Below, one piece after another: positions 10,781 through 21,073 of a stretch of DNA of 64,000 bases. This DNA comes from Pictodentalium vernedei (taxonomy: Eukaryota; Mollusca; Scaphopoda; Dentaliida; Dentaliidae). Under the pieces are notes generated by a model, which did no database searches, was not told the origin of the DNA, and saw only the letters and a program-made list of their open reading frames with translations. Within the stretch, counting starts at the first letter, position 1. Each line of letters starts with the position of its first letter. The stretch lies in contig CM062296.1 of assembly GCA_031216915.1 (NCBI GenBank), forward strand, positions 798,393,022-798,457,021. The letters run 5' to 3'. Position numbers and translations under genes: made by a program.

Positions 10781-11133
10781 AAAACTTCTTGAGTACTTTG
10801 TTTTCACCTTGGGACAGGAACGAGTGTGTTTTGGGGTGCCTTTGTTATCATTGTGCTATGAGAACAAATATTTTGGGGTTCAGTCAGACCCACTCTGGGA
10901 CTGAAAGATTTTTTTCTAGTTTAGCATCTGACTGTCACCCACCTTTACAATACTTTACCTATACATTTGTTACAGGCAACGGTCAGTATTTATGTACAGA
11001 CCGTTACAATACTTTATATGTCCCTTTGTTATCAGGTCATTACCTAGATGTTTGTCATTGCTGTGTCACATACTATACATGTACATGTCTTTGTCTTGAC
11101 AAGTTGAGCTACAGTGTCATTGACACTTTCATT

Positions 11134-12719
11134 TTAAAAATTTTGTCGCATTTTCATGGAATCGCCCATTTGATAATTTGACAATGGTTCCACCCACATT
11201 CATGAAACTTCATAGGTAGGTTGGCATTGGTGCAAGAAAGAGCCCTATTTATTTTGGAATCACTAGGTCAAATGTCAAGGTCACAGTGACCCTTCTTATA
11301 GTAAGTTGTAAACAACTGGTGTCCAGTCGATAAGTTGATAATGATTAAACCCATTTTTGTGCTGTCACAACTCTACTTTGGATTGTTATCCTATCAGCAT
11401 TTTTTTTGTTCCCGTTGGCGGTAAAATGCGATCGTGAACGCTTCGGAGGTTTTAAATCATCGTAACATCCCTGTAACCTGAATGACTGTTCGCAACGTAT
11501 TTCCAGGTCTGAATTAATCGACATGAAGAGGAGCAGTGCGTGACATAAATGTTTTCCTGATCGGATTCAAGATGGCCAACTGGAGGCCATATTGGATTTT
11601 GCAAAATACTTCTGCAGCGAACTACTTCCACAGCTTTAGTTTTCATGAAACTTCACCAAATTGATCAGCATGATGAGGAGCATTGTATGACATAATCTTT
11701 TTCCTAATTGGATTCAAGATGGCCGACTAGTGGCCATATTGGATTTTTTTTTTACTAAGAAAAATTGAATTCCCCATTTCAGTCACCTACAAAGGCAGTA
11801 TGCCACAGTGGGTAAATACCGGGCTACAGACCATCTCTAGTTGACACTTTCATTCTTTGTGGAGTTCACTCTTTGTTACTTTTTTTCAATTTTTAGCTCG
11901 TCAGTGGGATAACTCAAACATCAACTAACTCACTTGATATTTGTTACACAAGTATTTCACAACATCTTGAACGAGTTTGAAAATCAGTGTAGTTGAGTGC
12001 AGTCTGATTCTTAATGGAGTTCTCTCTCTTAATTGCTTCATGCAGATAATTATTCCCCCCACCCCCCCCCCCCCCCCCCCCCACCCCCCAAAAAAAAAAA
12101 AAAAAGTGAGATATGTCTGTGGTACTGTCCATCCATAGAGTTTGTTTCTGCCTTGAAGTTTCGATTGGCCAATCAAAAGCAAACTTGACCTGTGAGTGGT
12201 TGGATATGAGAAAAAGAACCCTATTTTTGTGGGTCATTGGGAATTGGTTTCCACACTCAAAATTCTGCTGGGTTGATAAAAACCAAATTTGAAATGTGTG
12301 TTGGGTTTGTTGAGAGAACGACCATATTTATTTTTCGACCATATTTATTTCTCGAGGAAAGCAGGCTTGACAGGGGTTAGGTATGATGAAAGTGACACTG
12401 ACCTTTCTTTAAGTACAAATTTTACTGGTTTCTGCTCTCTAATTAAAGTTCCACTTTGCCGATGGAGATCGGACTATTTACTTTTGGATCATTGTGCCAA
12501 AGGTCAAGGTCAAAGTAACTAACTTACAGATTTTAGTAGTTCTCCAATTAAAAGTCCTGCTGTGCACATCAAAACCAGACTTGACATCTGGGTTGGGTAT
12601 GAGAAAGAAGCCTGTTTATTTTGGGGTAATTGTGCCCAAGGTCAAGGTCACAGTGGCCTTTTAACATCCAAATTTCCATGGCTTCATTTCACTAAAGTTT
12701 GGTTGAGCTGACAGCATTA
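11134..12719 (+). repeat. Mixed degenerate repeats, no gene
   Basis: One monomer of the 1-987 satellite lies at 11170-11345, with GGTCAAATGTCAAGGTCACA. Two copies of a ~150 bp unit with GATTCAAGATGGCC follow at about 11565 and 11712. A C-rich then A-rich homopolymer tract occupies 12056-12106. Further diverged satellite monomers with CCAAGGTCAAGGTCACAGTG cover 12190-12710. The frames around 11925-12522 are not genes. Confidence 0.6.
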
Positions 12720-13276
12720 TTTTTCTGGGGGGGGGGGGGGGGGGGGGAGGATTAACCAACCCTAGGGGGGATCCATTAGGTGATTTTTTTTTTTACCATG
12801 AAAGTGAGTTTTGAAGGATTTCAAGTGATTTTCAACAACAACAAAAATTCCTTGATAAGTGAGTCAGCAGGTTGAGACCGTTTTGCGCAATTTTTTTTCA
12901 GGATTACAGCAATTTTATTTTGTGTTTTTTTATCGTTTGTCTTGTGTTTCTGTTTATGCAATAATTATTTGCATTAATGGACAATTCTTTTATTTGAGAA
13001 GATTATAATAACAAATAAAATGTGTGAATAAATTCTTACAAGTGGAAAAAGAGGTGATGAAAATCTGTTGGTACCCAATCCGATATTACCAAGATGGCAT
13101 AAGTGGAGGTAGGAAAGTAAAATAATTTTGTTTTATGTTTCTAAAATAAAGGCAGAATGATGGAGTTCATATGTTTAACTTAAAGTTTAAGAGCAAAACA
13201 GAAATGCTGCCAAGGGGCTTAGAATGGAACTTGGAACTTGTAAGTTTAGTAAAAGACTGCAAGTTGGGGCTCCTGT
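12720..13276 (+). other. Low-copy sequence flanking DIRS copy A
   Basis: A G tract at about 12727-12747 is followed by A/T-rich sequence. No recognised gene. A short stretch, 13043-13108, is bounded by AG and GT and lacks stops, but is too short to call. Confidence 0.4.
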
Positions 13277-13484
13277 ATTTTTATACTGTACCAATGACCC
13301 AGACTTAGCTGGTGCTAACTCTTAAATTCTAGGGCCAAACACAAATTTTGCCCCCCCCCCCCCAATCCCCAAAATTTGCATCAAAATCCAATAAATAGAT
13401 GTCCTATGTGGTCCTCCATACTATTGTCCACTGCGCATGCGCAGTGTCCAGGAAGTACCAAAATTGGAGCCAAATCCTCGTTCT
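13277..13484 (+). repeat. Left inverted terminal repeat of DIRS A
   Basis: This matches, inverted, the right end at 20656-20865: GACCCAGACTTAGCTGGTGC, AGGGCCAAACACAAATTTTG, a C homopolymer, TCCCCAAAATTTGCATC, GATGTCCTATGTGGTCCTCC, the CACTGCGCATGCGCAGTG palindrome and GGAGCCAAATCCTCGTTCTT. About 208 bp are shared. Confidence 0.9.
13432..13443. promoter_or_regulatory. Perfect NRF-1-type palindrome in DIRS terminal repeat
   Basis: TGCGCATGCGCA sits inside an 18-bp perfect palindrome (13429-13446). It equals the consensus site of nuclear respiratory factor 1, a common animal promoter factor. Exact copies occur at both ends of C (36006-36017, 42577-42588) and E (53975-53986, 60551-60562) and in F (26948-26959). 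Other family 1 ends have one-base variants (near 20702, 35577, 49181, 50306). Seen: the site and its conservation. Inferred: it drives element transcription. Confidence 0.5.
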
Positions 13485-14036
13485 TTGTCTGGACCTTCAA
13501 TCAGTAACATCTCACTGATATCTGTGCTTATAATCTCAGTTAAAATGACGCCAGACACAAAATCATGAAAGAAATGGTGGATCTAAGGATGAAATAAGAG
13601 GATGAGAGGAAGAAACAGTGGAAGGATGTGTTCAGGGCTGTAACTTATCATTTTTATGCAAAATTATTTCATGTTCCCTAATTTCGGGGCATAGGCCTGA
13701 TGTTTATTTACATTCTTATTATGAAATTTTCACAGTTTGTTCAGAGTTTCCTCTCTCCCTTTCCTTTATATCCCCCTTGCTATTCTCCCATGCTTTTGGC
13801 ATAATTTTTGTACTGAAATTTCTTGGGAGTTTTGGCTTGGTAACAGAATGTTTATTCTGTTTTTCCCCATGGTTACGTCCTCTCCCTAGGGTGGTTAGGC
13901 ATTTCGGTCATGCATCTACCATCCGATGCACTGCAGTTTCTTCTCAGGAAGCCTCTGTTTTACATCGGATAGTGTTGAAATTGGTTACTGATTTCGGGCT
14001 ATATTTTCAGTGCCTGGTGTGTTGTTTCCGGTTTTT

Positions 14037-14908
14037 AGTCGAGTTTTGACGAAGTCAAACTCGACTTATAGTTTGATGAACTGACGGGCGGGCGGCGGGC
14101 ATAAACAATTGGTTTCCGGGCAATAACTTGAGTTCTATTTGATGCACCTTTTCCAAATTTATACCAGAGGTTACCCTATAGGAAAGGAAGACACCTATCA
14201 ATTTCAGAGCCTCACGCCCCAAGGACAAGGCCACTGTTACTATAAATAGAATATTTTGTGAGAAATTGGTTTCCGGGCAATAACTTTAGTTCTATTTGAC
14301 GCACCTTTACCAAACTTATACCAGAGGTTACCTTATAGGAAGAGAAGACACCTATTGATCAAGGTCACTGTTCCTATAAATAGAATATTTTGTGACAAAT
14401 TGGTTTCCAGGCAATAACTTTGGTTCTATTCCGTGTATCTTCACCAAACTTATACCACAGGTTACCCTACAGGAAGGGAAGACACCTATCGATTTCAGAG
14501 TCTGGGGCCCCAAGGTCAAGGTCACTGTTACTATCAATAGAATATTTTGTGACAAATTGGTTTCCGGGCAATAACTTCAGTTCTATTTGACGCACCTTTA
14601 CCAAACTTATACCAGAGGTTACCTTATAGGAAGAGAAGACACCTATTGATTTCTGAGTCTGGGACTCCAAGGTCACTGTTACTATAAATAGAATATTTTG
14701 TGACAAATTGGTTTCCGGGCAATAACTTTATTTCTATTTGACGCACCTTTACCAAACTTACACCAGTGGTTACCCTATAGGAAAGGAAGACACCTATCGA
14801 TTTCAGAGTCTCGCGCCCCAAAGTCAAGGTCACTGTTGCTACAAGTAGCTTATTTCTTCAGAATTAATGTCAAAACTCGACTTCTGGATCTGTGATCCTC
14901 TTGCTGGA
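14037..14908 (+). mobile_element. Helitron-like element H4 inserted in DIRS A leader
   Basis: The 5' hairpin is at 14037-14066 (AGTCGAGTTTTGAC / GTCAAACTCGACT), with the inverted partner GTCAAAACTCGACT at 14869-14882. The 3' hairpin GGATC-TGT-GATCC (14886-14898) is followed by TCTTGCTGGA and a T run. Copy B has the empty site (48578-48592, AGTGAATAAAACTAG on the + strand), so the insertion went into a T run. The body is five ~155 bp satellite monomers (AAATTGGTTTCCGGGCAATA). No protein is encoded. Confidence 0.8.
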
Positions 14909-15115
14909 TTTTTATTCACTTTTGTTTATGTTGACAGCGGTTACTTCTGACAGTGATTCCTTGTCTTCTATTAGTTCTACTCATAGCCAGATACATTAAT
15001 ATTGTCCGTAAGTGTAACATTAATTTTTAGACATGTTTTAAAAATTTTTGTTCACACTTAGGCTTTTTGGGGATCTATTTGGGCTCATCGTTCCCATTGG
15101 GAACTTGGGCTCATC

Positions 15116-17345
15116 TTGAAATTTTTTCGCAAAATTTTTTTTTCTTTTGAAATAATTTTCGAAATGTTTGTAATGGATTATTATTATTATGTATCTTTGT
15201 TTTCAAGGGTTGGTGCAAGTACGATGACTGTTTTATATTTTTTCAACATGAAAGAATATTGTTCAATTGAAAATCGAGGAAGTCTTCCTATGATTCTCAT
15301 GTTCATTGTATTTGTTGTAGTTTGTGTACTTGCACTAATTCTTGCTCAGTGTATGCCAATTCAGATGACAAACGTTGGAGATGTGTGTCACGGTATATTG
15401 TTAGTGGTGAGAGGTCCATGCCGGTCCTCTCTCCACAGAGTCACTCTAGTTTTTTCAGTCTCTTTTTCAGAGGAACAAGGAACAGGGTGATGTTTCTGTG
15501 ATGTCTTCAAAAGTGTGCTTCTGTCGTCGCAATAATGAGCTAGCGGCAAAGTGCTCAAAGCAATGCGGCAAGTGCCTAAGAGGTCCCACAGAGGATCGAT
15601 GGTCACTTGTCGCCCGCTAGCTCCCCCGGTGAAGCAATCATTCATGAAATGGTTGTGACGCCGGGTACGTCTGTTGCGGTACAGGAGAGGAGAAGGGGTG
15701 TTGCGAGCATTATAATCTCGGATCACGCACACCCGGCGACGACGGATCGGAGGATGGAACAGAGGAAGCCAGTCAGTCAGGTAGCTAACTCGCCCAGGTC
15801 TACCCGGACCGCGAGCGAGAGAGGCTCCCTCTCTCTTACAACAACATCTGGGCCCAGATCTTGTTGTATGTAATGTTCGTTAGTCGGAGCATACGTCCAC
15901 TCCTCCTGATCGGGGCGCTCCGTCGCATAGACAGTCCAACGCGGCTTGTCTATTGGCTTCCTCATCCTCACGTCAGCACACATGACTGCACCTTGGTTAT
16001 GTGACTGCAGATATCCAGCCTGCTTCACCGACCAGGGAGTCCACGTCGACCAGGTCACGCCATCCGCTAGCCAAGGACACGAGGCCTTTCCAGTCGGGAC
16101 GTTCGCTTATGAGAAGTAGGCAGGAATTAACGTCCCAGGAGCTTCCAGCGGCTAAATTACGCAAGACTGCGTCTCTACAGGCCTCCGTGACGGACTTGTT
16201 ATCACATATAGCTCAATTCATCGCAGCATCCCAGCAGCCATCAGGAACTTTTTCAGAAAAGAAACTGTCTGAGGAAGCTGTGTCGGTTCTCTCTCCTTCA
16301 GAGTCAGAAAGGGACGACCGAGATTCTCACGTGGTCCAGTCGGATGGTAAAAACGAATCGGCGGAGCTGAAATTTTCCCTTTCCGAACAACTTAAGGTGG
16401 CCATACATTTCATCCCTCAACACCTTTTAGAAGTTGTTTCAGACCAAAATGCTGCGTTACCTGATAAGAAACTGAAAGCGGCACTGGACACAGATTTATT
16501 CGGCCGGAATAGGGACATTGCGCCTGACTTTCCGACCCAGTCCAGAAATGTCACAGACATTTGTACTTCTTAATGACGCTATATTCAAGCTAGCCTTTAA
16601 GACAGGCAAAAGAGGTTTCTTATCATCTCATGCTCTACAGCTGCCTTTCATCAATCATAGAAATAGATATGAAATGGCAGGACAGGGCATGCTGAGAGTT
16701 CCTCTGTGTTTAGACAACCAGGCAGACGACTTGGAGTTGTCATTGCCGGCGTCTATGTCGATTTATCCAGTACGCTGGTGACGACTATCTTGTCTAACAG
16801 AAAAATCAGTTTAGACGCATTATCTTACGCAGATCACCTTACAAGAGCGTTATTACGTCTCGAAGGAAAGAATTCCAGGATGTTCAAAACTTCCTTGAGA
16901 GTTCTTTCAAGGGCCATAGCATATTCTATGTATAACTCAGCCCTTTCAGTGGCAATATGGAGTTAGTCAGACGTGATGCTGCCCTAGCTGCATCCACAAG
17001 AGTGGATAATAAGGTGAAAAACTCTTCCATGCGCTCCGGTCTCAGGAGAGCTTCTCTTCGACGGTAAGCTTTCTACAATCTATAATCAGATTACTAAGAA
17101 AGCTTTGGATTCTCTGCTTTTAAATCTGCTTTGAAAAAGTCGGACTCAGCAGGGAGGAGTAGGGGGGGGGGGGAAGTTCCTATAGAGGATCTAAGAAAGC
17201 CTCTACGTCTTACTCCGGAGACCATCAGAGTAGCGACTCAGGGGTCGTAATGCTGGCTGAGATAACTGGTCAGATGCCCCTAGGTCGACTGGGCAAGGTG
17301 CGGGTCGTGGGAAGTGGTTTCTCCTCCCGCAACCCTCGCAGGGCC
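15116..17345 (+). pseudogene. DIRS A gag remnant
   Basis: DIRS gag is the structural/nucleic-acid-binding protein. An N-terminal Cys/His zinc-like cluster, intact in copy B, is out of frame here (15245-15490). The clearest open stretch is 16001-16573 (ILPASP-like start, Ser/Thr-rich, then LSEQLKVAIHFI), continued in other frames at 16518-16781 and 16706-16966 (LDALSYADHLTRALL; SLRVLSRAIAYS). The Gly/Arg-rich C-terminal tail falls near 17280-17345. At least four frameshifts separate these pieces, so the copy cannot make gag. Confidence 0.8.
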
Positions 17346-19212
17346 AGGAGGTGATGGTCTAAACCTCTATTGCGTTCCAGTGGGCGGAAGGCTGTCGAGA
17401 TTCTTAACCAATTGGTTGTCAATTACGGACGACCCATGGGTGCAAGGGGTTATTTCCGAAGGTCTAAAACTGTCCTTCATGGAAAAACCTCTGTTAACAC
17501 GAAGTCCACGTTGGACTCGGCTTCCGTTAAACGTTCAGAAGAGAGATTCGCTTCTATCAGAAGTTCAATCTCTTCTGGACAAGAACGCTATAGATGTCGT
17601 AGAAAACCAGAAATCTCCAGTTTTCTACAGTCACCTGTTCCTGGTTCCAAGACCAGACGGCTCGTTTCGTCCAGTTATAGATCTGAGCTGGATAAACAAG
17701 CTGATCGTGGCTCCAAAATTTTATATGGAGATCATCTGATCGGTCAGAGCAAGAATTCGAGTGAACGATTATGCTGCGAGCATAGATTTCAAGGATGTGT
17801 ACTTTCACATCATGATACATCCGGCGTTTAGAAAGTATCTTCGCTTCGCTGTCCTAGGAGTTGTTTATCAGTTCCAAGCAATGATGCTCTGGTCTGAATC
17901 TAGCGCCCTGGGCCTTCACTCGAATAATGATCTCGGTAATGACTCATTTCCGAGCTCATTCGTCTGTGGTAACGTCGACCTACTTGGACAACATTCTTCG
18001 TTACGGCAGCAAGTTAACGGGAATGAGCTTAGAGTCGCATAACAATCTGGTTCGTCTGCCATTAACCAAAGAGATATTAGTTGTTACACTCGCTTTTGTC
18101 TTCACTCAGATGCAGTAACAGCTAGAGAATTCATGAGACTGACAGGTTTGTGCGGAGCCGCTGCGGATCTACGTACTCGTCCACTCCAGATATTTTTTAC
18201 TCAGAATTGGAGTGTGAAGACTCATTCGCTCGAATCGAACATCGTTTTGTCGAATCATGTGAAACATGAGATTCAGACTTTGGCAGATATTCAGTGGTTA
18301 ACTCAGGGAGTACCACTGCAACTGCCGGATCCGATTTTTACAATATTGACGGATGCGCGTCAAACAGGTTGGGGCGCAACTTTGAGCCCATCAGATTCGA
18401 GATGCCAGGGTCTTTGGGATCCGCAGTTCCTAAACAAGCACATAAACATCAAGAGATGGTGTCAGTTGGCTTGCGCTACGTCAGTGGATGAACATTATTC
18501 AGAATTCGAGTGTTCAAATTCTGTCCGTCAATTCGACAGTAGTAGCGTATATTCGGAACCAGGGAGGCACTCATTCCAGTCCGTTGTTCAGTCTAATGGA
18601 AAGAATCCTTCTGTTTGTCATAGAGCATCAAGTTCTTTTATCGGTCCGTCATATTCCGGGTCGTCTGAATGTTCTAGCGGACTCCCTTTCTCGGAAAGAT
18701 CGTATGTTGCCGTCAGAATGGACTCTCAACAAACAAGTATTCAATCAGATTTGCTACCTATGGGATCGTCCTATGATAGACTTATTTGCGACACATCTCA
18801 ACAATCAGTTGCAGATGTATGTGTCATCATGCCCAGATCCTCGAGCGTTTGCAGTAGACACACTCTCAATCTCTTGGGACAGAATGATAGGATACCCGTA
18901 TCCTCCAGCTCCATTGATTCAGCTGATATTGCTAAAAATCAAGCAATCTCACTGCAAGATTCTATTGCTAGCATCTCTGTCACCCCAGAGACCATGGATA
19001 AATCTACTCAGGTGTCGGTTGTGGGACATTCCGTGGAAGCTTCCTCCACGGGAGGACCTTCTTTCACGGGGAAATCACGCACACAGCATCACAACCCGCT
19101 AGATCTCAACCTTCACGTATTTCCGTTGTGCGGTCCTTCTTGCACGGCAAGCATTTTACAGGACGAGCAGTGGATGCAATTTCTAACTGTAGGAGGTCCT
19201 CCTCTTCGCTAA
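17346..19212 (+). pseudogene. DIRS A reverse transcriptase / RNase H remnant
   Basis: RT N-terminal part: LTNWLSITDDPWVQGVISEG and FLVPRPDGSFRPVIDLSWIN (17314-17739). The palm box that should read YLDD reads YLDN at 17981-17992, losing a metal-binding Asp. RNase H pieces follow: DARQTGWGATLSP near 18345-18390, VVAYIRNQGGT and RHIPGRLNVLADSLSR in the frame 18488-19102. Past the RNase H, MIDLFATHLNNQLQ begins the C-terminal segment typical of DIRS RT proteins. Several frameshifts break the chain between 17740 and 18490. Confidence 0.88.
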
Positions 19213-19269
19213 ATTATGCTGCTAAGTGGAAGGTTTCCTCTCGATGATGTAGAGATCATTCTGTTGATT

Positions 19270-19898
19270 TTATGATCCCTCCATTCCAGACATTGCTAAT
19301 TTTTTGGTCTACTTGTTTGACGAGATCAAACTGCAGCCAAATACTATTAAGGGTTATAAGTCTATGCTAACGGATACCTATCCTCATCATGATAGCTTAC
19401 AGATTGGATCTAATGTCTCTTTATCTAAGTTAGTGAAAAACTTTTCGATAAATAGACCTAGAACCCTTAGGTTAATTCCTAAGTGGAATTTAGCTTGGGT
19501 TCTTCTTAAGCTAAAAGAAGCGCCATTGTGTATTTACAAACGTAGATCTGAGTTTATCAGAAAGGAACGTAAGCGTTTCTTTCTGTCTTTGCTGCCTAAT
19601 AGGAAGGACATTACAGTCCATTCTATTGCAAGGTGGATTCAATTAACTATCCATACTGCTTATGATAAATTATCTTCATCTCCGCAGTCTGTGCTTAAGA
19701 TTTAGGCGCATGAAGTAATAGCGCTGTCTACATCTTGGGCTTATGCTAATAGTGTTGCTATTACCGATCTGATGAAGGCTGCATATTGGTCTCAGCCTTC
19801 CACGTTCACAAATTTTTATCTTAGAAATATTGAGTCCATTTCTGGCTACCTGCATTGTTTAGGTCCGTTATCTGTTGCTCAGAATGTCATCCACTGAA
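19270..19898 (+). pseudogene. DIRS A tyrosine recombinase remnant
   Basis: The start is recognisable (LVYLFDEIKLQPNTIKGYKS, then FSINRPRTLRLIPKWNLAWV, 19304-19510). A deletion removes the segment holding the first catalytic Arg (RRVSELHALS in copy B) and joins LKEAP directly to a downstream YKRRSEF block. A stop precedes the AHEV box at about 19703, and the HxxR Arg there is Ile. The Tyr region (FTNFYLRNI) is visible near 19805-19840. The copy is inactive. Confidence 0.85.
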
Positions 19899-20493
19899 CA
19901 GTTGCAACTAGAGTTATGCAGGCTTTCTGTTCCTGCAGTATCTCTGTCCTGCTGCCCTCTTCGTTCTGAGGTATTTGACCCAGAGCAAGGGGAAAGGGTG
20001 GGATGGTGTTCCCTTATATCACCTGCTTTATAGTGAAAAGCAAGGGAATACCTCCTCTGGAGTCAGTAATTCTGAGTCGGTGCCGGGATAGTTTTAAAGT
20101 GTAAAGCTAATGTCTATCTCATTTATGTAATATTTTTTAAGTGTAGCTCGGTGTGAAGCATTTGTATATGTCACATGTCATACGAGCGTTAATATACAAT
20201 CCTCGGACACTTTTAAATGAGTATAAAGAGTCGCATTCTCTGGACTATCTTTATTTATCGGCTTTCCTTTAATAAATTAAGTATAATGGGTTATACTGGA
20301 TGTTAATAGAGAACATTGATGTTATTGTGCTCAATTACGGAATGGTATTGTGTCTTTCTTTTTTGGTATAAACAAGAAAGATACATGTAAAGCCTGTTCT
20401 CCTCTTCTCCCTGAGAGGATAATTTTGTTTACATGTAATTGAGTCTATTGGATTTTCCTTTATGTCCTAGGCCCTCCAGCATTTTTTTCTATT
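19899..20493 (+). other. DIRS A 3' untranslated region
   Basis: Non-coding element sequence between the recombinase and the ICR. It is shared, inverted, with copies B and D (for example the CCTATTGGATTTTCC... block near 20450, and the GAGAAGAGG inverted motif near 20400), so it belongs to the element and not to the host. Confidence 0.75.
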
Positions 20494-20580
20494 CAGCTAA
20501 GTCTGGGTCATTGGTACAGAAAAAAATGTTAAAAAATTTATAGTAATTTATAAATTTTTTGTTCTTACCAATGACCCAGA
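20494..20580 (+). repeat. Internal complementary region (ICR) of DIRS A
   Basis: The first part (CAGCTAAGTCTGGGTCATTG, then GTACAG) is the reverse complement of the left terminus. The second part (GTTAAAAAATTTATAGTAAT, then CTTACCAATGACCCAGA) is the reverse complement of the right terminus. The ICR therefore spells the joined ends of a circle, as known for DIRS-1, where it is thought to template end completion during circular DNA formation. Confidence 0.88.
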
Positions 20581-20655
20581 TGGGGATGGCCCTCCCATGA
20601 GTTGGGAACTCATACCTCCCCGCTGATTACATGATGCTTACCAGGCACTGGTTGT

Positions 20656-20900
20656 AAGAATGAGGATTTGGCTCCCAATTTTGGCACTTCCTGGACACTG
20701 AGCATGCGCAGTGGACAAAAGTATGGAGGACCACATAGGACATCTATCTTCTGGATTTTGATGCAAATTTTGGGGATTGGGGGAGGGGGGGGGGGGGGCA
20801 AAATTTGTGTTTGGCCCTAGAATTTAAGAGTTAGCACCAGCTAAATCTGGGTCATTGGTAAGTATAAAAAAAATATATAAATTACTATAAATTTTTTAAC
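20656..20900 (+). repeat. Right inverted terminal repeat and terminus of DIRS A
   Basis: Inverted match of 13277-13484, followed by the right-only tail (GGTAAGTATAAAAA... to TTTTTTAAC). The palindrome here has one change (GAGCATGCGCAG). A consensus splice donor, TTG|GTAAGTAT, sits at 20866-20875 in the sense of the neighbouring RPS16 exon. Confidence 0.88.
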
Positions 20901-20996
20901 TTTGTTGCCGTAAAAAGTAAACAAAGTCAAAATAGTTTTGAAATTAACACAAACAAAAGACCATTTTTCTACGTAATTTTTTTTTTCTGTTTGCAG

Positions 20997-21044
20997 CAAT
21001 TCGACAGTCAATCTCAAAAGCTCTTGTTTCATATTACCAAAAAT
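20997..21044 (+). CDS. RPS16: Ribosomal protein S16 (uS9), one internal exon
   Basis: RPS16 is a core protein of the small cytosolic ribosomal subunit (family uS9), placed in the 40S head. The exon encodes IRQSISKALVSYYQK, which matches the highly conserved animal sequence in this part of the protein except for Ala>Ser. A strong 3' splice site precedes it (a T-rich tract ending CTGTTTGCAG at 20987-20996) and a consensus donor GTAAGT follows at 21045. The exon starts with the last two bases of a codon (CA) and ends with the first base of the next (T), consistent with an Ala codon before and the conserved Tyr after. Upstream and downstream exons were not found: the sequence before it is DIRS A and after it hairpin-headed satellites. 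A lies entirely in the upstream intron, in the same orientation. The splice sites argue against a processed pseudogene. Confidence 0.88.
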
Positions 21045-21073
21045 GTAAGTATTTTTGCTTTTATCTAATTTTT

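Larger units (their letters stand above)
6220..11133 (+). mobile_element. Helitron-like element H2 with ~340 bp internal tandem repeats
   Basis: The 5' hairpin at 6220-6250 (AGCTCAACTTTGAC / GTCAAATTTGAGCT) is followed by CCGTCGTCCGTC repeats. The matching inverted end AAGTTGAGCT lies at 11101-11110. It is followed by a 3' hairpin with a 7-bp stem (11113-11127, AGTGTCA/TGACACT) and TTCATT. The body is built of ~340 bp units, and one is split by element H3 (6825-9547). The same 3' end occurs inverted at 63270-63303, which independently defines the terminus. No protein is encoded; the short frames at 6229-6609, 6663-6908, 9659-9871 and 10789-11181 are repeat translations. Confidence 0.65.
13277..20900 (+). 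mobile_element. DIRS1-like retrotransposon copy A (family 1), complete but inactive
   Basis: The order gag, reverse transcriptase/RNase H, tyrosine recombinase, internal complementary region (ICR) and inverted terminal repeats on both ends is that of DIRS1-like elements. These are copied by RT and integrated by a tyrosine recombinase, without target duplication. Left terminus ATTTTTATACTGTACC; right terminus ends TATAAATTTTTTAAC. All coding regions carry frameshifts or stops, and the RT YLDD box reads YLDN. A Helitron-like element is inserted at 14037-14908. The right end lies 96 bp upstream of an RPS16 exon on the same strand. Flanks show no direct repeat. Confidence 0.93.

Noticed and set aside
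10789-11181. A 130-codon Cys-rich + strand frame
   Set aside because: The same sequence occurs inverted near 63350-63600 as part of the H2 element, with the frame broken there.
11783-11811. Possible 29-base micro-exon between TTTCAG and GTAAAT
   Set aside because: The splice-like ends occur in degenerate repeat sequence and the nine residues match nothing.
11925-12237. Frames with Gly-rich runs on the - strand
   Set aside because: The runs come from the C homopolymer at 12056-12082.
13043-13108. Possible 66-base exon (GKRGDENLLVPNPILPRWHK in one frame)
   Set aside because: Acceptor is weak, a second frame is also open, and no protein family is recognised; too short to support.
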